Origin: Pseudomonadota bacterium
Lineage (GTDB): Bacteria; Pseudomonadota; Gammaproteobacteria; Burkholderiales; Thiobacillaceae
NCBI GenBank assembly: GCA_030836725.1
Contig: JAUPLV010000047.1
Location: 1-13,716 of the forward strand
Direction of reading: 5' to 3'
DNA: 13,716 bases
Shown here: positions 1 to 6,197 of the stretch, piece by piece
Position numbering within the stretch: the first letter of the stretch is position 1
How the letters are laid out: the number at the start of each line of letters is the position of its first letter
The notes under the pieces: model-generated
Databases searched by the model: none
What the model was told of the DNA's origin: nothing
Seen by the model: only the letters and a program-made list of their open reading frames with translations
Translations under genes and position numbers: made by a program

Positions 1-1692
1 CCGGCGCTGTGCGCCACCCTGCTGAAGCCGGTCGAAAAAGGCCACGGCCACGGCGAAGGCGGCTGGTTCTCCGGCTTCTTCGGCGGGTTCAACCGCATGT
101 TCGCGCGCAACGCGCAGCGCTACGAATCCGCCGTCGGCAAGATCCTCAATCGCAGCCTGCGCTTCCTGGCGATCTATCTCGCCATCATCGGCGTGTTGGT
201 GCTGCTGTTCGCGCGCATGCCGACCGCCTTCCTGCCGGACGAGGATCAGGGCGTGATGTTCACCCAGGTCATCCTGCCGGCCGGCGCGACCCAGGAGCGC
301 ACCGTCGAGGTCCTGAAGAAGGTCGAGCACCAATATCTTGAGAAGGAGAAGGGCAACGTGCGCTCGGTGTTCACCGCCGCCGGCTTCAGCTTCGCCGGCC
401 AGGGGCAGAACATGGGCCTCGGGTTCGTCAATCTCGAGCCCTGGGGCGAGCGCGGCGAACCTGGGCAGGACGTGAAGTCGATCGCCGGCCGCGCCATGGG
501 CGCGTTCTCGCAAATCCGCGAGGCCATGGTGTTCGCCTTCGTGCCGCCGGCGGTGCTCGAACTCGGCACCGCGAGCGGCTTCAGCGTGCAGCTGCAGGAT
601 CGCGCCGGCCTTGGCCACGACGCGCTGGTCGGCGCGCGCAACCAGTTCCTCGGCATGGCCTCGCAGGACAAGCGCCTGGTCGGTGTGCGCCCGAATGGCC
701 AGGAAGACGTCGCCGAGTACCGGCTCGACATCGATCATGCCAAGGCCGGCACACTCGGCGTCTCGGTGGTGGACATCAACCACACCCTCGCCACCGCCTG
801 GGGCGGCAGCTACGTCAACGACTTCATCGACCGCGGCCGCATCAAGAAGGTGTACCTGCAGGCCGACGCCGATGCGCGCATGACGCCGGAGGACCTGGCC
901 AAATGGTATGTGCGCAACAGGCAGGGCGCGATGGTGCCGCTGTCGGCGTTCACCACGGCGCACTGGGCCTATGGCTCGCCGCGGCTGGAACGTTTCAACG
1001 GCCAGCCGTCGGTCGAGATGCAGGGGCAGGCCGCGCCCGGCCTGTCGTCGGGCGACGCGATGACCGCAGTGGAGGAAATCATCGCCAGGCTGCCGGTCGG
1101 CATCGGCTACGAATGGACCGGCACCTCGTTCGAGGAGCGTCGCAGCGGTTCGCAGGCGCCGGCGCTCTACGCGCTGTCGCTGCTGGTGGTATTCCTGTGC
1201 CTGGCGGCGCTGTACGAAAGCTGGTCGGTGCCGTTCGCGGTCATGCTGGTGGTGCCGCTCGGTGTGGCCGGCGCCGTGCTGGCGGCGACCGGTCGCGGGC
1301 TGTCGAACGACGTCTATTTCCAGGTCGCCTTGCTCGCCACCATCGGCCTGTCGTCGAAGAACGCGATCCTCATCGTGGAATTCGCCAAGGCGCAGATGGA
1401 GCAGGAGGGCAAGGACCTGATCGCCGCCACGCTGACCGCGGTTCGCATGCGTTTGCGCCCCATCCTGATGACCTCGCTCGCCTTCGGCTTCGGTGTACTG
1501 CCGCTGGCCATCGCCGCCGGCGCCGGCTCCGGCGCCCAGAACGCCGTCGGCACTGGCGTGCTCGGCGGCACCATCGCCGGCACCGCGATCGGCATTTTCT
1601 TCATCCCGCTGTTCTACGTGGTGATCAAGCGCGTTTTCAGGGACAAGCCGCAGGCGGAAGCCGCTGCTGCCCCGCAGGAGCTCAAGCGATGA
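1..1692 (+). CDS. RND multidrug efflux pump inner-membrane subunit, AcrB/MexB (HAE1) type, C-terminal half
   Basis: The frame is open from base 1, so the start lies outside the window. It encodes the last 563 residues of a protein that is about 1050 aa in this family. The first residues (PALCATLLKP) match AcrB near residue 490. Next come TM7 (LAIYLAIIGVLVLLFARMP), the second periplasmic half with LPAGATQERT, GFSFAGQGQN and AWGGSYVNDFIDRGR, and TM8-TM12. The lysine of GLSSKNAILIVEFAK (codon at 1357), equivalent to AcrB Lys940 of the proton relay, is present; the partner aspartates of TM4 lie outside. The family forms an inner-membrane trimer that exports hydrophobic compounds by proton antiport through a periplasmic adaptor and an outer-membrane channel. 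The stop overlaps the next gene's start (ATGA), so the two are translationally coupled. Family assignment is very secure; substrate range cannot be read from the sequence. Confidence 0.96.
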   Translation, partial: PALCATLLKPVEKGHGHGEGGWFSGFFGGFNRMFARNAQRYESAVGKILNRSLRFLAIYLAIIGVLVLLFARMPTAFLPDEDQGVMFTQVILPAGATQERTVEVLKKVEHQYLEKEKGNVRSVFTAAGFSFAGQGQNMGLGFVNLEPWGERGEPGQDVKSIAGRAMGAFSQIREAMVFAFVPPAVLELGTASGFSVQLQDRAGLGHDALVGARNQFLGMASQDKRLVGVRPNGQEDVAEYRLDIDHAKAGTLGVSVVDINHTLATAWGGSYVNDFIDRGRIKKVYLQADADARMTPEDLAKWYVRNRQGAMVPLSAFTTAHWAYGSPRLERFNGQPSVEMQGQAAPGLSSGDAMTAVEEIIARLPVGIGYEWTGTSFEERRSGSQAPALYALSLLVVFLCLAALYESWSVPFAVMLVVPLGVAGAVLAATGRGLSNDVYFQVALLATIGLSSKNAILIVEFAKAQMEQEGKDLIAATLTAVRMRLRPILMTSLAFGFGVLPLAIAAGAGSGAQNAVGTGVLGGTIAGTAIGIFFIPLFYVVIKRVFRDKPQAEAAAAPQELKR

Positions 1693-3086
1693 CCCCGTTA
1701 CGCACCCTGACCCTTGCACTGGCCGCCGCACTGGCGAGCGGCTGCACCATGATCCCGAGCTACGAGCGCCCGGCGGCGCCGGTAGCGGCCAGTTTCCCGA
1801 ATGCGGTCCCGGCTGCCGCGGCGACGCCCGCCGACGCCATCGCTTGGCGCGACTACTTCGCCGACGATCGGCTGCGCGAGGTGATCGCGCTGGCGCTCGC
1901 CAACAACCGCGACCTGCGCGTCGCCGCGCTCAACATCGAGAAGTCCCGTGCGCAATACCGCATCCAGCGCGCCGACCTGCTCCCCGCGATCGGCGCCAGC
2001 GGCGGCATGAACGCGCAGCGTTTGCCAGCCGATCTCTCGTCCAGCGGCGAGGCCACCGTCAACCGATCCTACAGCGCCACCATCGGCTTCTCCGCCTACG
2101 AGCTGGATTTCTTCGGCCGCATCCGCAGCCTCAACGCCCAGGCGCTGGAAACCTATCTTGTCACCGAGGAGGCACGCCGCAGCGCGCAGATCAGCCTGGT
2201 GGCCGAAGTCGCCAACACCTGGCTGACGCTCGCAGCCGACCGCGAGCGCCTGGTGCTGGCACGCAGCACGTACGAAACGCGGCAGAAGACCTCCGACCTG
2301 ACGCGCCGCAGCTTCGAAGCCGGTGCGGTCTCGGCGCTCGACCTGCACCAGGCGGAGACCCTGCTGCACAATGCGCGCGCCGACGCCGCCCGCTATCGCA
2401 GCTTCGTTGCACAGGACGAGAACGCGCTCGCACTCATCGCCGGCGCCCCGGTGCCCGCGGAACTGCTGCCCGCCACCCTCACCGACAGCATCAGCGCGGT
2501 GGCCGAATTGCCGGCCGGCGTGCCGTCCGAGGTGCTCTCCCGCCGCCCCGACATCCTGCAGGCCGAACGCGCCCTGCGTGCCGCCAACGCCAGCATCGGC
2601 GCCGCACGTGCAGCCTTCTTCCCCAGCATCAGCCTGACTGCTGCCGCCGGCAGCGCGAGCAGCACGCTCGGCGGCTTGTTCGATGGCGGCTCCGGAACCT
2701 GGAGCTTCATTCCGCAGATCCGCATCCCGATCTTCGAGGCGGGTCGTTTGCAGGCGAGTCTTGAGGTGGCCGAGGTGCAGCGCGACATCAATGTCGCGCA
2801 GTACGAGAAGGCGATCCAGCGTGCGTTCCGCGAAGTGGCCGACGCGCTCGCCGAGCGCGCCACGCTGGCCGAGCAACTCGATGCGCGCCGGCAGCTGGCC
2901 GAGGCCACCGAATCGGGCTTTCGCTTGTCGGAGGCCCGCTACAAGAGCGGAGTGGACAGCTACCTGGGCCTGCTCGACGCCCAGCGCACGCAGTATGCCG
3001 CGGAGCTCGACCTGATCGGCGTGCACCTGGCCGAGGCCGCCAATCGGGTGGTGCTGTACAAAGCGCTGGGCGGCGGCTGGCAGTGA
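1689..3086 (+). CDS. RND efflux outer-membrane channel lipoprotein, OprM/NodT family
   Basis: This 465-aa protein is close to the usual 470-490 aa of OprM. The N-terminus is a lipoprotein signal with lipobox LASGC and Cys19 as the lipidated residue. The body shows the two repeated outer-membrane efflux protein halves. Hallmarks are WRDYFADDRLREVIALAL near the N-terminus, ELDFFGRIRSLN, the inter-repeat stretch SRRPDILQAERALRAANASI followed by FFPSISLTAA, and the C-terminal YKSGVDSYLGLLDAQRT. Family members form a trimeric outer-membrane barrel with a long periplasmic alpha-helical tunnel docking on the adaptor and RND pump. The start is the ATG inside the ATGA overlap with the pump gene, with a GCAGGAG ribosome binding site at 1674-1680. 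It is the last gene of the efflux operon; the adaptor gene should lie upstream of the window. Confidence 0.95.
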   Translation: MTPLRTLTLALAAALASGCTMIPSYERPAAPVAASFPNAVPAAAATPADAIAWRDYFADDRLREVIALALANNRDLRVAALNIEKSRAQYRIQRADLLPAIGASGGMNAQRLPADLSSSGEATVNRSYSATIGFSAYELDFFGRIRSLNAQALETYLVTEEARRSAQISLVAEVANTWLTLAADRERLVLARSTYETRQKTSDLTRRSFEAGAVSALDLHQAETLLHNARADAARYRSFVAQDENALALIAGAPVPAELLPATLTDSISAVAELPAGVPSEVLSRRPDILQAERALRAANASIGAARAAFFPSISLTAAAGSASSTLGGLFDGGSGTWSFIPQIRIPIFEAGRLQASLEVAEVQRDINVAQYEKAIQRAFREVADALAERATLAEQLDARRQLAEATESGFRLSEARYKSGVDSYLGLLDAQRTQYAAELDLIGVHLAEAANRVVLYKALGGGWQ

Positions 3087-3402
3087 TGCCGCGCTGATTA
3101 TGGGCTACGGCGCCTGATCAGTTGGAATCTGGCGAATAGTCGAGAACGAAGCGACCGTCTGTTCCGGTTTCGAGGAAGCGAGCTGGCAACCGGACGAGTG
3201 CAGGCCGTTGCGCAACGGCTCGCCAGAAGCAGGCAAATGAGCGTCCCTTGCGGGTTGGCTGTGGATCAGGGCAGGGGATTCTGGAATGCAGCGCAGCGAT
3301 GGAAATCGCTTGCTGTGAAGCCCTGGATGGAGCCAGGGTATTGCGGTGTTGCGCCAGATCGGCACCGTCTTCCCGCATCAGGGAAGACGGACGGGATATT
3401 GC
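3087..3402. other. Convergent intergenic region, no gene seen, rich in inverted repeats
   Basis: These 316 bases separate the convergent ends of the efflux operon and the HU gene. Open frames crossing it resemble no family I know and have poor start sites. It holds several inverted repeats: TCCGGTT/AACCGGA (3163-3169 with 3188-3194), a 16-base perfect palindrome GCCGTTGCGCAACGGC (3204-3219), AGCGAT/ATCGCT (3295-3310), CCCTGG/CCAGGG (3321-3338) and a 10-bp stem at 3365-3390. None is followed by a T-run. It may hold transcription-stop structures or a structured RNA; I did not recognise 6S, 4.5S, tmRNA or RNase P motifs. Confidence 0.5.
3365..3390 (-). terminator. Stem-loop downstream of the HU gene, possible terminator without T-run
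   Basis: A perfect 10-bp stem (CCGTCTTCCC / GGGAAGACGG) closes a 6-base loop and begins 12 bases past the HU stop codon. The position suits a transcript end or an RNA-protecting 3' hairpin. On the minus strand the bases after the stem (TGCCGATC) are not T-rich, so it is not a textbook intrinsic terminator. It could act on convergent transcripts from both sides. Confidence 0.45.
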
Positions 3403-3690
3403 TTACTTCTTCTTGACGCCGTTCACCGTGGCCTTCAGCGTTGCGCCTGCCTTGAACGCGGGAACCTTCGACGCCTTGATCTTCAGTTCTTCGCCGGTCT
3501 TGGGATTACGGCCGGTGCGGGCGGCGCGCTTGCGCACTTCGAAGGTGCCAAAGCCGACCAGGGTCAGCGAGTCGCCTTTTTTCAGCGTGGCCGAGATGAT
3601 GTCAATCAGCCCGGCAACCGCGCGCTCTGCGTCGGCCTTGGTGGATTCGTTTTTGGCGGCCAGTGCGTCGACAAGTTCTTTTCTGTTCAT
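3403..3690 (-). CDS. hup: HU-family nucleoid DNA-binding protein
   Basis: The 95-aa length is typical of HU/IHF subunits (90-100 aa). It starts MNRKELVDALAAKN, the usual dimerisation helix. It carries the signature VGFGTFEVRKRAARTGRNPKTGEELKI, including the flexible beta-arm with the proline of GRNPKTG that intercalates in bent DNA, and ends in a lysine-rich tail (NGVKKK). HU dimers bend and compact DNA with little sequence preference. The absence of IHF-specific features and the plain HU-like core favour HU over IhfA or IhfB. A good ribosome binding site AAAGGAA (3700-3706) stands 9 bases before the ATG. It is a single-gene unit with its own promoter candidate (3734-3763) and a 3' stem-loop. 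Family very secure; the exact paralogue (HupA or HupB type) is not decided. Confidence 0.95.
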   Translation of the reverse strand: MNRKELVDALAAKNESTKADAERAVAGLIDIISATLKKGDSLTLVGFGTFEVRKRAARTGRNPKTGEELKIKASKVPAFKAGATLKATVNGVKKK

Positions 3691-3733
3691 GTTTGATAGT
3701 TCCTTTGGGTGAGTTTGGATAAGCCCGGTCAGG

Positions 3734-3763
3734 ATTATTGTGGAAGAAGCCGTCCGCTGGCAA
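3734..3763 (-). promoter_or_regulatory. Sigma70-like promoter of the HU gene
   Basis: On the minus strand TTGCCA (3758-3763) and AATAAT (3734-3739) are separated by 18 bases. Each hexamer matches five of six consensus positions. Transcription would start near 3727, leaving a leader of about 37 bases that contains the AAAGGAA ribosome binding site. A weaker candidate lies further upstream (TTGTAC at 3843-3848, TAAGAT at 3822-3827, spacer 15). Confidence 0.55.
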
Positions 3764-3790
3764 TGCCCTGATTGCGTGCTCTCAGGGCAT
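3763..3790. repeat. 9-bp inverted repeat abutting the HU promoter -35 box
   Basis: ATGCCCTGA (3763-3771) and TCAGGGCAT (3782-3790) form a perfect inverted repeat around a 10-base loop. Its proximal arm touches the last base of the proposed -35 hexamer, a position typical of an operator or activator site. It might instead be a 3' hairpin for the minus-strand lipoprotein gene ending at 3937; no T-run follows on that strand. Confidence 0.4.
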
Positions 3791-3936
3791 GTGCCCGATT
3801 TATTTGATTCCAGGCAGCGATATCTTACCCGAATCTTGTCCTGTACAAGCGCTTTGCGGGGCCGGGCGTGAGCGCCAGGAAAGCCGGATGGCCAAGCCTC
3901 AAATGCTTCGTGCCAGGCAATCGATGCGCGATGGCG

Positions 3937-4122
3937 TCACTCGTCCTTTTTCTCGTCATCCCCGCCCGGAATCACCGCATCGGCGACAGCCCCGATTGTT
4001 TTCGCGGTCACCTTGACCCCCGTGGCAACCACGCTGACCGCGGCATCGGCAACGGTGATGACGGCGCACCCCGGAAGGATCGAGAGCAGGACGGAAACAA
4101 TCAGGGCTTGAGCGCGCGGCAT
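3937..4122 (-). CDS. Small putative lipoprotein (61 aa)
   Basis: The product is a 61-residue protein with a short basic N-terminus, a hydrophobic stretch (ALIVSVLLSILPG) and Cys19 in the lipobox-like LPGC. A proline at the -2 position is uncommon but tolerated. The mature part is about 43 residues: alternating small and hydrophobic residues (VADAAVSVVATGVKVTAKTIGAVADAVIP) and an acidic/lysine tail GGDDEKKDE. This resembles a family of very short proteobacterial lipoproteins with repeated V/A-T/K-V patterns ending in DAVIP; I know no function for it. No strong ribosome binding site is visible before the ATG, which lowers confidence. It lies alone between tRNA-Pro and the HU gene on the same strand. 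Confidence 0.6.
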   Translation of the reverse strand: MPRAQALIVSVLLSILPGCAVITVADAAVSVVATGVKVTAKTIGAVADAVIPGGDDEKKDE

Positions 4123-4248
4123 GACCGGATTCAGCGATTGAATTTGAGGAAGGATGAGTGTAGCACCAGGCGGACACCGTACCGCGCGGCTGCGCGGGAT
4201 TCCCGCAATGGAGCGCGGCGAACGATGGAGAAGGCGCGGATAAAAAGA

Positions 4249-4325
<77 letters not shown>

Positions 4326-4336
4326 AGGCAGATGGC

Positions 4337-4360
4337 GGGTTCTGGAGCGAACCCTTTTTT
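4337..4360 (+). terminator. Intrinsic terminator on the plus strand with no matching gene
   Basis: GGGTTC (4337-4342), a 6-base loop and GAACCC (4349-4354) are followed by six T residues (4355-4360). This is a compact textbook terminator for plus-strand transcription. All nearby genes (tRNA-Pro, ispB) run on the minus strand, where the hairpin is preceded by A6 and has no T-run. It lies 11 bases upstream of the tRNA 5' end. Confidence 0.6.
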
Positions 4361-4394
4361 GAAAGACTACCGGGAAACTACCAAAGCAACGCGG

Positions 4395-5363
4395 TCAAAA
4401 ACTTCGGTCAACCGCGAAAGCCGCTAATTGTAGCAAAGCTGTCCTGGATTTTGAATCCTTCAGACAAGAAATTGCTGCATTGGCGGTCTGAATTTCCCGC
4501 TGAGCGGCTTCGCGGGTGTACTGCAGGGCGCGCGTGTCCTTGATTGCGGCAAGCACGCTCTGGAATTCGGTGAGGCCGCCGTGCTCGATCGCCTCGCGGA
4601 TGCTGGCGGCCTGCTCGGCGGTTCCGTGCTTCATCGCATACAGCAGCGGCAGGGTGGGCTTGCCTTCGGCGAGGTCGTCGCCGATGTTCTTGCCAGTCTT
4701 GAGAAAGTCGCCGGAGTAGTCCAGCACATCGTCGATCAACTGGAAGGCGGTGCCGAGGTGCATGCCGTAGCGTGCCAGCGCGTCTTTCTCTTCCTCGGTG
4801 CCGCCGCCGATGACGGCGCCCAGGCGGCCCGCGGCTTCGAACAGCTTGGCGGTCTTGTAGCGGATGACGCGCAGGTAATTTTCTTCATCGATATCGGGGT
4901 CGTGGCAGTTGAGCAACTGCAGCACTTCGCCTTCGGCGATGGTGTTGGTGGCATCGGACAGGATGCGCATGACTTCCATGTTGTCGACGCTGACCATCAT
5001 CTGGAAAGCGCGCGAATAGAGGAAGTCGCCGACCAGCACGCTGGCGGCGTTGCCGAACAGGGCGTTGGCGGTTTTGCGGCCGCGCCGCAGTTCCGATTCG
5101 TCGACCACGTCGTCGTGCAGCAGGGTGGCGGTGTGGATGAACTCGACCACGGCGGCGAGTTCATGTTGAGCCTTGCCCCGGTAATCGAAGCAGCCCGCGG
5201 ACAGCAGCACCAGCGCCGGGCGCAGCCGCTTGCCGCCGCTGTTGATGATGTACTCGGAAACCTGGCGGATCAGCACCACGTCGGAATACAGGCTTTGGCG
5301 GATGACATGATCGACGGCGAGCATGTCGTCGGCCAGAAAGGATTGCAGGCTCTCCAGGGACAC
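4395..5363 (-). CDS. ispB: Octaprenyl diphosphate synthase (trans-isoprenyl diphosphate synthase)
   Basis: The 322-aa protein aligns by eye with E. coli IspB (323 aa) over its full length. It has FIHTATLLHDDVVDESELRRG, the first aspartate-rich motif that binds the allylic diphosphate with Mg2+; GNAASVLVGDFLYSRAFQMMV; EGEVLQLLN; and the second aspartate-rich motif FQLIDDVLDY. The enzyme extends farnesyl diphosphate with isopentenyl diphosphate units to make the ubiquinone side chain; exact chain length cannot be read safely. The start codon is GTG (plus-strand cac at 5361-5363). An in-frame TAA four codons upstream rules out an earlier start, and MSLESLQSFLADDM aligns with the E. coli N-terminus. 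No strong ribosome binding site is visible. It is divergent from rplU, an arrangement common in proteobacteria. Confidence 0.95.
   Translation of the reverse strand: MSLESLQSFLADDMLAVDHVIRQSLYSDVVLIRQVSEYIINSGGKRLRPALVLLSAGCFDYRGKAQHELAAVVEFIHTATLLHDDVVDESELRRGRKTANALFGNAASVLVGDFLYSRAFQMMVSVDNMEVMRILSDATNTIAEGEVLQLLNCHDPDIDEENYLRVIRYKTAKLFEAAGRLGAVIGGGTEEEKDALARYGMHLGTAFQLIDDVLDYSGDFLKTGKNIGDDLAEGKPTLPLLYAMKHGTAEQAASIREAIEHGGLTEFQSVLAAIKDTRALQYTREAAQREIQTANAAISCLKDSKSRTALLQLAAFAVDRSF
4427..4455 (-). promoter_or_regulatory. Candidate promoter for tRNA-Pro inside the ispB 3' end
   Basis: On the minus strand TTCAAA (4450-4455) and TACAAT (4427-4432) are separated by 17 bases; the -10 matches five of six consensus positions and the -35 four of six. 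The site falls within the last codons of ispB. Transcription would start near 4420, giving a precursor with about 95 bases before the mature tRNA. Confidence 0.4.
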
Positions 5364-5396
5364 GATTCGGACTTGTTATTGGATAATGCCGTAATG

Positions 5397-5439
5397 GTAG
5401 CAGTCCCGCCCCGCTTTTTCATCGCGGCGGGCCTGCTAC
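5397..5439. repeat. Long inverted repeat between divergent ispB and rplU
   Basis: The arms 5397-5410 (GTAGCAG T CCCGCC) and 5426-5439 (GGCGGG C CTGCTAC) pair over 14 positions with a single mismatch (T5404 against C5432), closing a 15-base T-rich loop. No other feature occupies this stretch. It lies 34 bases before the ispB GTG and 22 bases before the rplU -35 box, so it could be an ispB leader hairpin or an operator. No T-run follows the stem on either strand. Confidence 0.55.
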
Positions 5440-5460
5440 AAAATAGCCATGCCAAATGGT

Positions 5461-5489
5461 TTGACTTGTTGAAGCATCACCGATAGAAT
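5461..5489 (+). promoter_or_regulatory. Sigma70-type promoter of the rplU-rpmA operon
   Basis: TTGACT (5461-5466) and TAGAAT (5484-5489) are separated by 17 bases; each hexamer matches five of six consensus positions. Transcription should begin near 5496, about 33 bases before the rplU ATG. This is the strongest promoter I see in the window. Confidence 0.75.
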
Positions 5490-5528
5490 CTCGCGCTTTC
5501 CTGGGTTCGTATTGGTTGGAGACCCCCC

Positions 5529-5840
5529 ATGTACGCAGTCATCAAAACCGGCGGCAAGCAATATCGCGTGTGCGCCGGCGACAAACTTAAAATTGAAAAG
5601 CTGGACGGCGAGATCGGCAGCGAGATCACCTTTGATCAGGTATTGATGGTGGGCGATGGTGCCGACATCAAGATGGGCGCGCCCATGCTTCGCGGCGCCA
5701 CGGTTACGGCCACTGTGCTGAACCAGGCTCGCGGCGACAAGATCAAGATCTTCAAGATGCGCCGCCGCAAGCACTATCGCAAGAGCCAAGGCCATCGCCA
5801 GCACTTCACCGAAGTGCAAATCGGCGGCATTACCGCATAA
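5529..5840 (+). CDS. rplU: 50S ribosomal protein L21
   Basis: The 103-aa product has exactly the usual length of bacterial L21. It opens MYAVIKTGGKQYRV and contains the conserved 23S rRNA-binding C-terminal block KIKIFKMRRRKHYRKSQGHRQHFTEVQI. L21 is an assembly protein of the large subunit, contacting 23S rRNA and L20. The ATG is preceded by GGAGA (5518-5522), and the leader from the TTGACT/TAGAAT promoter is about 33 bases. It is first in an operon with rpmA: the stop TAA overlaps the rpmA ribosome binding site. The assignment is unambiguous. Confidence 0.98.
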   Translation: MYAVIKTGGKQYRVCAGDKLKIEKLDGEIGSEITFDQVLMVGDGADIKMGAPMLRGATVTATVLNQARGDKIKIFKMRRRKHYRKSQGHRQHFTEVQIGGITA

Positions 5841-5852
5841 GGAGCACATACC

Positions 5853-6116
5853 ATGGCACACAAGAAAGCAGGCGGCAGTTCGCGTAACGGTCGCGATTCG
5901 GAGTCGAAACGTCTTGGCGTCAAGCGCTATGGCGGCGAGCTGGTTCTGGCGGGCAACATCATCGTGCGTCAGCGCGGCACCCAGTTCCATCCGGGCGACA
6001 ACGTCGGCATCGGCAAGGACCACACCCTGTTCGCCAAGGCGCACGGCACGGTCAAGTTCGAGATCAAGGGCGCTGCCCGTCGCCGGATGGTTCGTATCGA
6101 GCCGGTCGCAGCCTGA
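5853..6116 (+). CDS. rpmA: 50S ribosomal protein L27
   Basis: The 87-aa product begins MAHKKAGGSSRNGRDSESKR, the flexible tail that in L27 reaches the peptidyl-transferase centre and contacts tRNA ends. It continues with the conserved body LGVKRYGGELVLAGNIIVRQRGT, FHPGDNVGIGKDHTLFA and GTVKFE. There is no Firmicutes-type cleavable N-terminal extension. The ribosome binding site AAGGAG (5839-5844) begins inside the rplU stop codon, 8 bases before the ATG; the intergenic gap is 12 bases, so co-transcription with rplU is expected. A strong intrinsic terminator follows 31 bases after the stop codon. Confidence 0.98.
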   Translation: MAHKKAGGSSRNGRDSESKRLGVKRYGGELVLAGNIIVRQRGTQFHPGDNVGIGKDHTLFAKAHGTVKFEIKGAARRRMVRIEPVAA

Positions 6117-6147
6117 TTCCATTAGCGCTGAGTCCGACTCGTTCGCC

Positions 6148-6179
6148 AAAAAGCCCTGTCCGCCGGATGGGGCTTTTTT
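6148..6179 (+). terminator. Intrinsic terminator between rpmA and obgE
   Basis: A nine-pair stem (6153-6161 with 6165-6173, including two G-T wobble pairs) closes a GCC loop. It is flanked by A5 (6148-6152) and T6 (6174-6179), so the A/T pairing can extend the stem. It ends 18 bases before the obgE ATG. That leaves no room for a promoter downstream, so obgE must rely on readthrough or on a start site upstream of the hairpin. Confidence 0.85.
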
Positions 6180-6197
6180 GTTTGCAGGACACTCAAT

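Noticed and set aside
903..1688. An upstream extension of the OprM-type frame to an ATG at 903
   Set aside because: The extension overlaps the RND pump in another frame and is arginine-rich nonsense. The lipoprotein signal and lipobox fix the start at 1689.
1698..3026. A 442-codon open frame on the minus strand opposite the OprM-type gene
   Set aside because: The plus-strand protein is a clear OprM family member. The antisense product matches nothing and has mirror-frame composition.
3105..3378. Two 86-codon minus-strand open frames in the efflux/HU gap
   Set aside because: They overlap each other in different frames, lack plausible ribosome binding sites and have composition unlike the neighbouring genes.
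3087..3402. 6S, 4.5S (SRP), tmRNA or RNase P RNA in the convergent gap
   Set aside because: None of the conserved core motifs I know for these RNAs was visible on either strand.
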